From CAVVNN01 sp963838035 (GTDB lineage Bacteria; Actinomycetota; Thermoleophilia; Solirubrobacterales; 70-9): a DNA stretch of 64,000 nucleotides. The notes beneath the pieces are model-generated. The model searched no databases, was not told the origin of the DNA, and was given only the letters and a program-made list of their open reading frames with translations. Every line of letters begins with the position of its first letter. Positions within the stretch are counted from its first letter, which is position 1. Positions 42,561 through 51,168 of the stretch are shown piece by piece. The position numbers and the translations under genes were made by a program. Location of the stretch: NCBI GenBank assembly GCA_963838035.1, contig CAWIPM010000001.1, positions 1 to 64,000 of the forward strand, in the 5' to 3' direction.

Positions 42561-42922
42561 CAGCGCCGCGCCACCCTGCGTCTGGTCGAGCGAGGCTCAG
42601 GACTGGTGATGTGGTCGACCGCGCTCGGGGAGTAGCCGTACCGCTCGCGGCAAGCGGCGTCGATTGTCCCGTCAGTGACGTCAATGAAGGTGATGTCTTT
42701 CTCGACGCCGCCCGCTTCGATTCGGCCTTCGGGTCGATCCTGCGCATGGCGAAACCAGCCGCCGGTTGGTCCCCGGACCGAGCGGATGTAGTTGTCTTCG
42801 CCGCTCCCGACGACCCGGATCGCCAGCGGCCCGCGCAGCGAGCCATCGCGCCGCGGGGGCGCCACGTGAAACTCGTTCGCCGCGCCGATTTGTCGCAACT
42901 CGGCGCCTGTCCATCCCGTCAT
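42560..42922 (-). CDS. DUF2255-family protein
   Basis: 120 aa from the ATG at 42922, preceded by GAGGAGGAG. Match to the family: MTGWTGAELRQIGAANEFHV, LAIRVVGSGEDNYIRSVRGP, GGWFRHAQDRPEGRIEAGGV, EKDITFIDVTD and ACRERYGYSPSAVDHI. The proteins resemble FMN-binding split barrels and often lie next to SDRs; no reaction is known. Overlap with the SDR start suggests joint action. Confidence 0.85.
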   Translation of the reverse strand: MTGWTGAELRQIGAANEFHVAPPRRDGSLRGPLAIRVVGSGEDNYIRSVRGPTGGWFRHAQDRPEGRIEAGGVEKDITFIDVTDGTIDAACRERYGYSPSAVDHITSPEPRSTRRRVARR

Positions 42923-43195
42923 CAGGCTCCTCCTCGGTCGGGCCTCTCTGATTCTGCAGGGCGCCGGTACCCCGGAACCGTCGGCAGCAAGAGGATAGAG
43001 CTCCCGGTAGGCGTGCCCGTTTGGCGCAGCCTCGGGGCCGGAGCCGGCGCCTGCCCGTCCTGCGGCTGAACCTCGCAAGCGTTGGCGCCGTACCCCCTGC
43101 AAATCGCTCTTCGAGTCGGAGCGGGCCGGTTGACCGATCGGCTCGAATGAACCGGCGGCTCGCTCGGGCGCCAATTCCATCGAGGAGGTATCGAG

Positions 43196-43762
43196 GTGAC
43201 CAAGACGACCTACGCAATCGCGCTGCTTGGTGTGCTGGGCGCTCTCGCATTCGCCGGCTGCGGCGGTGGCGGCTCCAGCAGCACCTCCGGCGGCAGCGAA
43301 AAGTCCGCCTCGAGCTCGTCGGAAGGCGGCGGGATGACGCTGACCGGCGCCGAAGTCTCCGGCCTGGGAATGGTGCTCGTCGATTCCGAAGGCTTCACCG
43401 TCTACGAGTTCGCCAAGGACAAGGGCACAACCTCGTCGTGTTACGGGACCTGCGAAGAAGGCTGGCCGCCGGTCAGCACGAAGGGCGCGCCGACCGCCGG
43501 TGAAGGTGCGATGTCATCGCAGCTCGGCACGACCAAGCGTAAGGACGGCAGTCTGCAGGTGACATACGCCGGCCACCCGCTATACACCTTCGTCGAGGAC
43601 AAGAGCCCGGGCGAAGCCAACGGCAACGGGTCCGAAGCATTCGGTGGCCTGTGGTCGGCCCTGAACGAAGCTGGTTCGGGCGTGGAAGCAAGCTCCGGCG
43701 AAGAAACGGAAACCGAAGCCGAAACCTCCGAAGGCTCAGGCGGCGGCGGCTACGGGTATTGA
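43196..43762 (+). CDS. secreted lipoprotein with COG4315-type repeats
   Basis: 188 aa; GTG start after GAGGAGG. Lipobox: ALAFAGCGGGG. Two copies of the secreted repeat: GMVLVDSEGFTVYEFAKDKG, then TSSCYGTCEEGWPPVSTKG, and LQVTYAGHPLYTFVEDKSPG with ALNEAGSG. This lipoprotein family (Lipoprotein_15) is widespread in actinobacteria and of unknown function. The Cys pair in YGTCEEGW is conserved. The tail is Glu/Ser/Gly-rich and probably disordered. Its stop overlaps the TTG of the next lipoprotein gene. Confidence 0.85.
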   Translation: MTKTTYAIALLGVLGALAFAGCGGGGSSSTSGGSEKSASSSSEGGGMTLTGAEVSGLGMVLVDSEGFTVYEFAKDKGTTSSCYGTCEEGWPPVSTKGAPTAGEGAMSSQLGTTKRKDGSLQVTYAGHPLYTFVEDKSPGEANGNGSEAFGGLWSALNEAGSGVEASSGEETETEAETSEGSGGGGYGY

Positions 43763-44298
43763 CCCGCCCCGCCGTCGCGGTCGGCATGCTGGCGGCGGCT
43801 CTCGCCGTCGCCGGCTGTGGCGCCAGCGAGCCTCACTCCGATCGGGTCTCGTTGCGCGCCTACCTCTCGCGGATCGAGCCGATCCGGCTGGGGGTCAACC
43901 ATCTCCTCGATGAACCGGACCCGATTCTCTCGGCTTACGAAGAGCATCGCCTCGGATCAGTGGCGGCGCAGCGCCGATTCGACCGGATCGACCGTCGCTT
44001 CGCGGCCTACGCGGTGAGGATTGCGGCGTTGGGAGGTACGCCTTCAGGGCTGCGCTCTGCCCAACGCTCCTACGCACACACCTACGTACTCGAGGACGCT
44101 TACCTGAGCGCGCTCGCCGCCGCCCTGCCCGAGCGCGCATTCGATCGGCTGCCGGAAACCCAGAGCCGCCAGCGGGCGGCGATCACAGCTTGGCGGATCA
44201 AGCTAGAAGTGGTCGCTGGGAGGATCGGAGTTGGCCTCCCGCGAGATATCCAGGACGCCGGCCGTGGCGAGATCGCGCCGGCGCCATCGGGAAGCTGA
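43759..44298 (+). CDS. small lipoprotein, helical
   Basis: 179 aa from the TTG at 43759; an ATG at 43786 would leave no charged N-region. Lipobox AAALAVAGCGASEP. The mature part is helical with Arg/Leu heptad-like spacing (SLRAYLSRIEPIRLGVNHLL, AAQRRFDRIDRRFAAYAVRI, SAQRSYAHTYVLEDAYLSAL), as in four-helix periplasmic proteins. Function unknown. Translationally coupled to the COG4315-type lipoprotein. Confidence 0.7.
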   Translation: MTRPAVAVGMLAAALAVAGCGASEPHSDRVSLRAYLSRIEPIRLGVNHLLDEPDPILSAYEEHRLGSVAAQRRFDRIDRRFAAYAVRIAALGGTPSGLRSAQRSYAHTYVLEDAYLSALAAALPERAFDRLPETQSRQRAAITAWRIKLEVVAGRIGVGLPRDIQDAGRGEIAPAPSGS

Positions 44299-44354
44299 GT
44301 CGGCACGGCGGGGGCCTCGGCCACTGCGACTGGGCCGACGGCTCGAGGTTTCGG

Positions 44355-45269
44355 TCAGGCCGAAAGGGCGCGAGCGCCGAGTGCCGCCCACATCCGTTCG
44401 AAATTACCCTTGGTCCACGTCAGCCGGCGACCGCTCAGAGGGTCGTTGAGGCTCACGGTGTCCGGTCCCACACCTGTGAGCACGATGGCATGCTCGCCGT
44501 AATTGGCGCGAATCGTTCGCCCCGCCGGGGTTTGCCAGGTCGCGTAGGGGCCTTCCGCGAGAGCGACCCAGGCAAGCACGGGATGGCCTGCAAGAAGGGA
44601 TCGATAGACAGCCCCCGCGCTGCTGCCCGTCAGATCCCTGAGGCGAAGGCCGTGGCGTTGGGCAAGCGCCTTTATCGGGCCCTGGTAAACGCCGTACCCA
44701 CCGGCCGGCCCGCCCCCATCGGCGCGACCCACGAAGCCCAGATTCGGGTCGCCCCACACCTGGGCCCCTGCGGTCGAGACCGTCGGGTCCAGTGGCCTGC
44801 TGTGCGCGACTTCGCGCTGAAGGGCGAGTTGGCCGACCGCTCTGCCCCGGAAGGCGAGGATCATCGAAAGCGCCGCAGCCTCGCAGTTGTCGCGAAGCGC
44901 CTGTTGCACCAACGGGACACGCGTCCTCGCCGCCGTCGCATGCTCCGGTATGGCCACCGTGCCTCCGCTTCGACGCACGGCCTCCACGATTTCGCGGTGC
45001 AGCGTCAGCCGCTCTGTTCGGACCAGGATTTCGGTCGCTCCCCGATGAATGGTCCGGACCACCGGAACGGTGGCCAGCAGGGCCCCGATCCCGGCCGGCC
45101 TGCGCAGCTCGGCGAGTCTTCGTCGTGCCAGGGCCCGACCATCGAGGCGCAGGGTGACGAAAGCGGGCGAATCGGATTGTCGGGGAGATCCTTCGCGGTT
45201 CAAGAGGGCCAGGAGCGTGATCGCGACCAGTGCGGTCAGCACGGCGAGAGCGACGGTCCGACGGCGCAT
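44355..45269 (-). CDS. C39-like papain-fold peptidase, membrane-anchored or secreted
   Basis: 304 aa from the ATG at 45269 (an in-frame ATG at 45293 is possible). N-terminal hydrophobic anchor: TVALAVLTALVAITLLALLN. Catalytic Cys: VPLVQQALRDNCEAAALSMI; then GLRLRDLTGSSAGAVYRSLL, GHPVLAWVALAEGP, catalytic His in ANYGEHAIVLTGVGPDTVSL and Asn in LNDPLSG. The Peptidase_C39_2 family cleaves peptides outside the cell; it lacks an ABC transporter here. The middle region (about 40-110) may be a prodomain. Confidence 0.82.
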   Translation of the reverse strand: MRRRTVALAVLTALVAITLLALLNREGSPRQSDSPAFVTLRLDGRALARRRLAELRRPAGIGALLATVPVVRTIHRGATEILVRTERLTLHREIVEAVRRSGGTVAIPEHATAARTRVPLVQQALRDNCEAAALSMILAFRGRAVGQLALQREVAHSRPLDPTVSTAGAQVWGDPNLGFVGRADGGGPAGGYGVYQGPIKALAQRHGLRLRDLTGSSAGAVYRSLLAGHPVLAWVALAEGPYATWQTPAGRTIRANYGEHAIVLTGVGPDTVSLNDPLSGRRLTWTKGNFERMWAALGARALSA

Positions 45270-45313
45270 GATCGTTCTGCGCTGGGCAGGCATCCTGCAC
45301 CGTGCGGCCGCCC

Positions 45314-46084
45314 TCATCCCGGTTTGCGGGCGGTCGCAATGCCGCCCTCGCGGATGAAGCACTCGACCCCGACGTCGATGAAGCCCGCCTCCTCGAGGGC
45401 GAGATGCCACCACTCCGGAGGTGCCGGCTGCTCCCCGGTCGACAACAGAACCCTGGTGCCGTTGCGTGCGATCCGCAGGAGTCCGGCGGGGCCGCGCCGG
45501 GCCATCGACCGCAGTATCGCGAGGATCACGCGTCGGTCGCGCCGGCTCGTCGGTCTCCAACCAAACATCATGTCCCCGAAGACGATGCGCCCACCGGGTG
45601 TGAGCACCCGAAAAGCCTCGTCCAGACTGCGCCGCTTCTCATCGTTTCCCAAATGGTGGAAGCAGTAGTTGGAAACGACGAGGTCCACCGACTGATCCTC
45701 CAAGGGAATGCCGGTCGCCGACGCGACCAGCGGATAGAGGTTTGGCAGTTCCCGTCCAGCTGCAAGCCAGCGCAGATGCTCGACCATCGCCTCCGAGATG
45801 TCGATCGACCACACGTGGGCCCCCCGGTCCGCGAGCGGAAGGGCAAGCAGGCCTGTTCCCGCGCCGATGTCGAGGGCGCGATCGGCGGCCGTCGGAGCCG
45901 CACGCTCGAGGATCGCCGCGCGCAGTTCCTGGAAGCCGCTCGTACGCGCAAGCTCCTCGGCGTGGATGACGTGCTGGTTCCAGTCCTTGCGGAGCAGGCC
46001 GCCGAGCCCGGGTGACCGCACCCTTCTCGGCGTCGTCGGGCCGAGGAATTGCTCCCCCCCGATCGGAGTCGGCTGGCTCGCCAT
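45314..46084 (-). CDS. SAM-dependent methyltransferase
   Basis: 256 aa from the ATG at 46084 (MASQPTPIGGEQFLG). A longer open frame to 46195 has no family resemblance. SAM loop: ADRALDIGAGTGLLALPLAD; acidic strand VWSIDISEAMVEHLRWLAAG; motif IPLEDQSVDLVVSNYCFHHL; VLTPGGRIVFGDMMFGW. C-terminal helices carry many Arg. Probably a small-molecule methyltransferase; substrate unknown. It lies just upstream of the C39-like peptidase gene on the same strand (44-base gap). Confidence 0.87.
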   Translation of the reverse strand: MASQPTPIGGEQFLGPTTPRRVRSPGLGGLLRKDWNQHVIHAEELARTSGFQELRAAILERAAPTAADRALDIGAGTGLLALPLADRGAHVWSIDISEAMVEHLRWLAAGRELPNLYPLVASATGIPLEDQSVDLVVSNYCFHHLGNDEKRRSLDEAFRVLTPGGRIVFGDMMFGWRPTSRRDRRVILAILRSMARRGPAGLLRIARNGTRVLLSTGEQPAPPEWWHLALEEAGFIDVGVECFIREGGIATARKPG

Positions 46085-46301
46085 TCCGCCAGCCTTAGTG
46101 CATTCCGTTAAAGCCGGGTAATCAGCGCATAAGCGGACCCGTAAGCGGGGATTAGAAGTCTCTATTGCTTGCAACTCGCGGGTGGCTGCGCTCACAGCGG
46201 CTCAATGCGACCGACTCGGCGACCGAACACGGTGCCGATCCGAGGAAGCCCGACGGATCCTGAGCGTTCTCGGCCGGCGGACGGGGACCCGAACAGCTCC
46301 G

Positions 46302-46925
46302 TCAGGCGGCCACGGAATCAGGGTCGTCGCCGCTCGCGCTTGCGAAGGGAAGCGCGTAGAAGATCGCGACCGCGGCACAGATTGCGAGCGTCAGGTACGG
46401 CGATATCAGGGCGAGTGCCGTGGCGACCAGGTAGGGGAGCGCTCCGGACATTCCGCGCCTGAGGGTCAGACGGCGGGTTTCCTCGCCAACGTCGGCGGCC
46501 AACAGATGGGCCTTGCGGAACAGGACGTGGTGGTTGGTGGCGGCGAAGACCAGGGTCATCAGCAGGAAGGAACCGCTGTAAACGGCTGCCGCGAGATTCT
46601 CTCCCGCGCCTTCCTTGAGATAGGCGGCCATCAGCGCGGTCGTGAACGGCAGTGCTCCGACGCACATGAGTAGCAGCAGGTTCCAGATCAGGATGCCGTG
46701 GTCGACGATCTTCAGACGACGAAACATGACGTGGTGGTTGATCCAGATGATCCCGATCGTTATGAAGGAGATCGCGTAGGCAGCGTAGCTTGGCCACTGC
46801 CCACCAAGAGCGCGGGCAAGACCCTCTTCGGACCCCGGGTGGGGCACGTGAATGTTGAGCACCAGAAGAGTGATCGCGATCGCGAAGACGCCGTCGGAGA
46901 AAGCCTCGGCACGATTCGTGCTCAT
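46302..46925 (-). CDS. TMEM175-family potassium channel (DUF1211)
   Basis: 207 aa from the ATG at 46925. The signature RAEAFSDGVFAIAITLLVLN starts the first helix and gives the family name (R..FSDGVFAIA.TLL). About six helices follow: AAYAISFITIGIIWINHHVM, ILIWNLLLLMCVGALPFTTA, SGSFLLMTLVFAATNHHVLF, LVATALALISPYLTLAICAA. Bacterial TMEM175 channels are tetrameric six-helix K+ channels with a hydrophobic filter. The conserved N-terminal Ser/Asp/Phe pattern is complete. Confidence 0.88.
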   Translation of the reverse strand: MSTNRAEAFSDGVFAIAITLLVLNIHVPHPGSEEGLARALGGQWPSYAAYAISFITIGIIWINHHVMFRRLKIVDHGILIWNLLLLMCVGALPFTTALMAAYLKEGAGENLAAAVYSGSFLLMTLVFAATNHHVLFRKAHLLAADVGEETRRLTLRRGMSGALPYLVATALALISPYLTLAICAAVAIFYALPFASASGDDPDSVAA

Positions 46926-47050
46926 CGTACTTAGGGGTTTCGGCGCTCGCCTGGCCGCTCCTGTCGTTGAACTGAGCCTCGGATCGGCCCCTGACAGATC
47001 TAGGCGGCATCTGATCGGCGTTCGACCCATGCTGTACGCTCGATGCGACC

Positions 47051-48637
47051 GTGAGATCCAGTATGCAGCCAGGCTCATGGGCTCGCCGAGCGAGGCGGAT
47101 ATCGGGCCTTGCCGTGCTGTGCGGAGTCGCCTCGGCTGTTGTCGTTGCTCCTCCCGCAGAGGCGACGACCCAAACCTTTAACTACACCGGGGGAGAGCAG
47201 GAATTCATCGTGCCCACGGGCGTCCACGTGATCGGCGTGACGGCGTTCGGCGGCGGCGGCGGGGCCTCCGGCACGAAGACCGGCGGAGAGGGTGCGCAGG
47301 TGACCGGGATCTTGACTGTGACGCCGGGGGAGACCCTCTTCGTCGAGGTGGGTGGCAACGGCAAATCGGAAGGCGAAGGCGGCGCTGGTGGCTTCAACGG
47401 CGGCGGCAACGGTGGTGGTGGCGGTGGCGGCGCCTCCGACCTCCGCACCGCGCCGAGGTCGACCAGCCTCACGGTCGAAGACACCCGGCTTCTCGTTGCC
47501 GCCGGCGGCGGAGGGGCCGGAGCCACCGGCGGAGAAGAAGGTGGCAACGGCGGGAATGCGGGCGAACAGGGAGGCGCCTCCTCCTACGAAGGCGGTCACG
47601 CCGGCACCCAGATCGAAGGGGGTGAAGGAGCTTTTGGCTGCGTCAACTCTGGTGGCAATGGCCAGCTGGGTTTGGGCGGCGCCGGCGGCTACGCTGCAGA
47701 AGCCACTGGCCCCGGTGGCGGCGGCGGTGGCGGGCTCTACGGCGGCGGCGGTGGCGCCGGGGCCTGTTACGTCGGCAGCAGCGGCGGCGGCGGCGGCTCC
47801 TCGCTGGTTCCCGAAGGGGGGATTGCCGGCACTTCTGCGGCTGCTCCCAAGATCGAAATCTCATACACGCCGCCGCCCGGGATCGATATCGGATCGCCGA
47901 CCGATGGCGCGACCTACGCGCAGGGCCAAACCGTGAACGCGGCCTACGTCTGCCTCGCGAATGAAGGCGTCGGGCTGAAATCCTGCGCCGGCCCGGTTGC
48001 GAGCGGCGCGGCGATCGACACCGTCACGCCCGGGGAACACACCTTCACCGTCAACGCCGAAGACAACAAAGCGGGCCAGGCCGCCGAAAGCGTGACCTAC
48101 ACGGTGATCGCCTCCCCCTCGGTCGAAATCACGGCCCCGGCCAACGGCGCGACCTACACCCAGGGCCAGGCGGTGACGGCGAGCTACGCTTGCCACGCCG
48201 CGGAAGGCGCCACGCTGAAATCCTGCCATGGTTCGGCTTCGAGCGGCGCAGCCCTCGACACGTCGAGCCTCGGGCAGCACACCTTCGACGTCGATGCGGA
48301 AGACAACCTGGGCGGCAAGGCCTCCCGCGAGGTCGCCTACACAGTCGTGTCGCCGCCAGTTGTGTCGCCGCCTGTCCCTAACACCGCTCTCCAGTCCCAC
48401 CCGAAGAAGACGATCAAGACCAAGAAGAAGAAGACCAAGGTCAGGTTCAGCTTCTCTTCGGAGTCCACCGGGGCAACGTTCAAGTGCAAGCTCGACGGGG
48501 GCGCCTTCGCTCCGTGCAGTTCTCCCAAGACCTACAAGGTCAAGCTCGGCAAGCACGTCTTCTCGGTCGAGGCGGTCGGCGCGGGTGGCACCGATCCCAC
48601 CCCGGCGACCTTCAAGTTCAAGGTCAAGAAGAAGTAG
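47051..48637 (+). CDS. secreted glycine-rich cell-surface protein with Ig-like repeats
   Basis: 528 aa; GTG start. Signal peptide ISGLAVLCGVASAVVVAPPA. A glycine-rich beta domain (FNYTGGEQEFIVPTGVHVIG, TPGETLFVEVGGNGKSEGEG, long Gly tracts) resembles the receptor/phage-like Gly-rich fold. Two tandem Ig-like repeats follow, each with a Cys pair (AYVCLANEGVGLKSC and SYACHAAEGATLKSC), and a final fibronectin-like domain (VRFSFSSESTGATFKCKLDG) ending in a Lys-rich FKVKKK. Probably anchored to or packed in the outer envelope. Glu codons are largely GAA, unlike neighbouring cytoplasmic genes. Confidence 0.8.
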   Translation: MRSSMQPGSWARRARRISGLAVLCGVASAVVVAPPAEATTQTFNYTGGEQEFIVPTGVHVIGVTAFGGGGGASGTKTGGEGAQVTGILTVTPGETLFVEVGGNGKSEGEGGAGGFNGGGNGGGGGGGASDLRTAPRSTSLTVEDTRLLVAAGGGGAGATGGEEGGNGGNAGEQGGASSYEGGHAGTQIEGGEGAFGCVNSGGNGQLGLGGAGGYAAEATGPGGGGGGGLYGGGGGAGACYVGSSGGGGGSSLVPEGGIAGTSAAAPKIEISYTPPPGIDIGSPTDGATYAQGQTVNAAYVCLANEGVGLKSCAGPVASGAAIDTVTPGEHTFTVNAEDNKAGQAAESVTYTVIASPSVEITAPANGATYTQGQAVTASYACHAAEGATLKSCHGSASSGAALDTSSLGQHTFDVDAEDNLGGKASREVAYTVVSPPVVSPPVPNTALQSHPKKTIKTKKKKTKVRFSFSSESTGATFKCKLDGGAFAPCSSPKTYKVKLGKHVFSVEAVGAGGTDPTPATFKFKVKKK

Positions 48638-48804
48638 CGGGCGCCCTACTTTTCGTCGGCTCCTAGGGCCGGATCCTCCCCAGCCCCACCCCATGATCGC
48701 AAAGCGATCCGACCTGGGCTTCGATCACGCCCCGCCGGGAGGGCGCCAAGCACGAACAGGTTCCTCCGTTAGGCATCTTTCGCCCGGCCTGGGAGGCTGG
48801 AGCG

Positions 48805-49160
48805 GTGGCGTGGTCGCTTGCAATCGTCGCCGCGGTTTCGCGGCGCGTCTCAGGATCCCCCGTGACACCGACGATGATATTCGTCGCCATCGGCCTCCTT
48901 GTCGGCCCTCACCTTCTTGACGGGATCGATATCGAGAGCACCAGCTCCCCCAGGAGCACCTGATCACCCTGGCGATCTACCTCACCGTCGGCCTCTCTGT
49001 CTTCGCCCATGGCATCAGCGCCGCTCCGCTCGCCGAGCGGTATGCAGATTGGTTCGAGAGCCATGCGCCCGGCAAGACCGCAGAGATCGAGAGCGCCCCC
49101 GCCGAGGTCACGAGGCCGCGAGGGCCCCGGGTGGCGGCTTCTAGGAGGGCGCGAGCTTGA
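48805..49160 (+). pseudogene. remnant of a cation:proton antiporter with the centre deleted
   Basis: The first piece (48805-48963) reads VAWSLAIVAAVSRRVSGSPV, TPTMIFVAIGLLVGPHLLDG, the first helix region of an NhaP/CPA1 antiporter, then stops. The second piece begins near 48954 in another frame: EHLITLAIYLTVGLSVFAHG, ISAAPLAERYADWFESHAPG, the last helix and tail. About 300 or more residues between them are missing. A deletion with frame change is the simplest explanation. The relic shares DNA with the end of the minus-strand gene that follows. Confidence 0.7.
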
Positions 49161-50086
49161 GCGAGGGGAACCGTTCGAGATGCGTATCCGGCTAGACCGA
49201 GCGGGATGAGGAGGGTGAGGCCGAGCAGGGCCGTGCGCAACGGCCGTTCCCGGCGCCACTGGGACGAGCTTCTCTTCCAGTCGGCCCGGTCCACCTCGAC
49301 ATCGCCGTAGAAGCGAAGCGCGCGGTCAAAGACCCTGCGGGTGCGACCCTCGCAGGCGTAGGCCATCATCAGCATGAAGGTGATTGGGACGATCCAGGTG
49401 AGCGCCCAGAGGCCGAACGCGAGGGCCGTCTTTAGGACCCGTGTCATGCGCTTCGGCTTCACCTTGTCGGTCGAGGGCTCAATGAAGCCGGCAAGGATCA
49501 GGACCTGGGTCACGACCTCGATCCAGGCGCGCAGGCCGCCGACCTGTCGCAGCCCGGTCTTCTCCTCGGCGGCGGCGGGAGCGCGAATCTGCTCGAGTCG
49601 GTCTTCGGCGGCCTGAACGGTTGGGTAGATGTCGAGCAAGACGAGTGCCTCGGCCGGGCGCTCCGGCGCTCCGGGGTCGCGTCCATGGAGGGCGCCGATC
49701 CGCAGCGCCATTCTCGCCTGCTCGCGAAGGACCGATACGTAGGCCGGGACGAGTGCGATGAAGAAAGGGGTTCCCGAGAGTGCGCCGTTGATTCGCGAGA
49801 ACGCCAGCAGGTCATGTCGCATCTCGCGCAGCAGCCTGTCGTGCTCCGGAGAGCCTGGGTCCTCGGGGTGCCCCGCTGCCCATTCGCGTACCGAGGGGGC
49901 CTGCTGGTGGGTGGCGAAGAGCACCATATACTCGGGCAGCCGCTCGGGGTGTGCGCGGATGAGCCGCAGTAGGGACGCCAACCGCGAGCGCCCTCCGGTG
50001 CCGAAGTCCAGCGCGCCAGGCGTTTTCGGTTCCGCCCCGGGCGGGATGGGTGTGTAAACGTCCGGCGCCTGGTCCCCCTCAGCCAT
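48977..50086 (-). CDS. membrane protein of unknown function with possibly acquired C-terminal tail
   Basis: 369 aa. N-terminal 190 residues cytoplasmic and helical (RLIRAHPERLPEYMVLFATH, LLREMRHDLLAFSRINGALS). Hydrophobic spans near residues 228-252 (ALAFGLWALTWIVPITFMLM) and 290-306 (ALLGLTLLIPLGLAGY). The last about 60 residues are read antisense through the antiporter relic, so the native C-terminus may have been replaced by read-through when that gene was deleted. No family recognised. Confidence 0.6.
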   Translation of the reverse strand: MAEGDQAPDVYTPIPPGAEPKTPGALDFGTGGRSRLASLLRLIRAHPERLPEYMVLFATHQQAPSVREWAAGHPEDPGSPEHDRLLREMRHDLLAFSRINGALSGTPFFIALVPAYVSVLREQARMALRIGALHGRDPGAPERPAEALVLLDIYPTVQAAEDRLEQIRAPAAAEEKTGLRQVGGLRAWIEVVTQVLILAGFIEPSTDKVKPKRMTRVLKTALAFGLWALTWIVPITFMLMMAYACEGRTRRVFDRALRFYGDVEVDRADWKRSSSQWRRERPLRTALLGLTLLIPLGLAGYASRTVPLAQARALLEAATRGPRGLVTSAGALSISAVLPGAWLSNQSAYRSASGAALMPWAKTERPTVR

Positions 50087-50237
50087 CGGCGCGATTCTGA
50101 CGTCTCGGCGCGGTCACCTCACGGGCATTTCTGCTGAGGGTCGAAGCATGTTGCCACGGCAATGGCCGACTGTCAGATGGCCCGGGTTGCAACCCGGGCC
50201 CGCTGCCGTCGGGGGGGAGGTCGGCGCGGCAGCCTGT

Positions 50238-50411
50238 TCAGACGGCGCCCTGCGAACTGGCCGGGGGCCGGGAGAACGCGCCGAATATCCAGAACAGGGG
50301 GAAGAAGATGCCAAAGAAGAAGAGCCAGCCGTGGCCATTGCGAAGCGTGGCAATGCCGAGCCAGAAGAAGAGCACGATGTAGATGACGGCACCAAACCCG
50401 ATCCATAGCAT
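50238..50411 (-). CDS. 57-residue double-helix membrane protein
   Basis: ATG at 50411. Sequence: MLWIGFGAVIYIVLFFWLGI, ATLRNGHGWLFFFGIFFPLF, WIFGAFSRPPASSQGAV. Two hydrophobic helices joined by RNGHG, with a proline-rich end; such short proteins are common in actinobacterial genomes beside secreted or signalling genes and have no known role. The two other frames here give Ser/Arg-rich nonsense, which supports this one. Confidence 0.75.
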   Translation of the reverse strand: MLWIGFGAVIYIVLFFWLGIATLRNGHGWLFFFGIFFPLFWIFGAFSRPPASSQGAV

Positions 50412-51168
50412 TGAAATCAGGCCTCCTTTTCATTCGGGCCATCGTCTGACCGAGTGGTATGTCACTGGCAGACTAACTTCGCACGACCCGTTCGCACACC
50501 GTAGAAACGGTCTCAAATCCGTGGAAAAGTACGGATGATCAGCGTTGCCGGCAGCCCTCCGGCAAGGAGCATTGTTGACCTCGGGACCTGGCGCCCTGCG
50601 CCAACCCGCCCCGTAGTTGAGCATCGCGAGTGCAGGGCTTCCGGCTTCCCCGGGCGCTTTGGGGTCGATCGGGTTAACGCCCCGCACCTGGGCGCATTCG
50701 GCTTGCCAGAGCCGTGTCCGGCGCTTCTGCAGGTTCCGCCCACTTCAGAAACCAACGCTTTCTTGACAGCCATAGCCGCTCTCGTGTACAGTCGGCCACG
50801 AATCGAGTACGTCGCTGTTCTTTTGGCGGAACCGCTCCTGGGGCGGACAGGGAAGCATCAGCAGGGAATCAACAGGGAGGCCCCCGGGAGGGGCCACGGG
50901 AAGAGAGGTTTCGGGGTGAAACGGGACACCACTGCAGGCCGCGCTCTCAGCCGCGCGCGAAACCCGGTCGCCCTTCGGCCCCCTTCCTCCCGACCAACTT
51001 TCTCGGTCAGCCGCAGCCCGCAGCTGCTCTTCACCTTACGCCGAGTCACCCGACCCCCGACCCCGGCCTCGGCGCCGCCGACGCCCTCCTCCTTCGGGTT
51101 GAGCGGGGAGCGACGGCGACCCAATCCACATTCCCGCACGCGCACCGCAACGGAGACGAGGGACGAGC
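50412..51168. other. long intergenic region / leader of the giant secreted-protein operon
   Basis: No gene supported in about 750 bases. It contains a perfect 7-bp inverted repeat TTGCCGG (50545-50551) / CCGGCAA (50559-50565), a good sigma-70 type promoter at 50763-50792, and a perfect 6-bp hairpin GGCCCC (50879-50884) / GGGGCC (50890-50895) in the predicted untranslated leader. The leader would be about 370 bases, long enough for a structured RNA; no known riboswitch class is recognised. Confidence 0.45.
50763..50792 (+). promoter_or_regulatory. sigma-70 type promoter
   Basis: TTGACA (50763-50768), 18-base spacer, TACAGT (50787-50792). Both hexamers are close to consensus and lie in a locally less GC-rich patch; the next start codon on this strand is at 51169. 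Confidence 0.6.

Noticed and set aside
46085..46301. possible small gene between methyltransferase and channel genes
   Set aside because: Open frames are short extensions of neighbours and lack ribosome sites or family signals.
47182..47864. Pro/Arg-rich minus-strand ORFs inside the Gly-rich protein gene
   Set aside because: Expected antisense product of Gly codon tracts; no start signal.
50821..50960. c-di-AMP or other known riboswitch in the leader
   Set aside because: A GGGGTGAAAC phrase and hairpins are present, but the conserved elements of known classes could not be lined up by eye.
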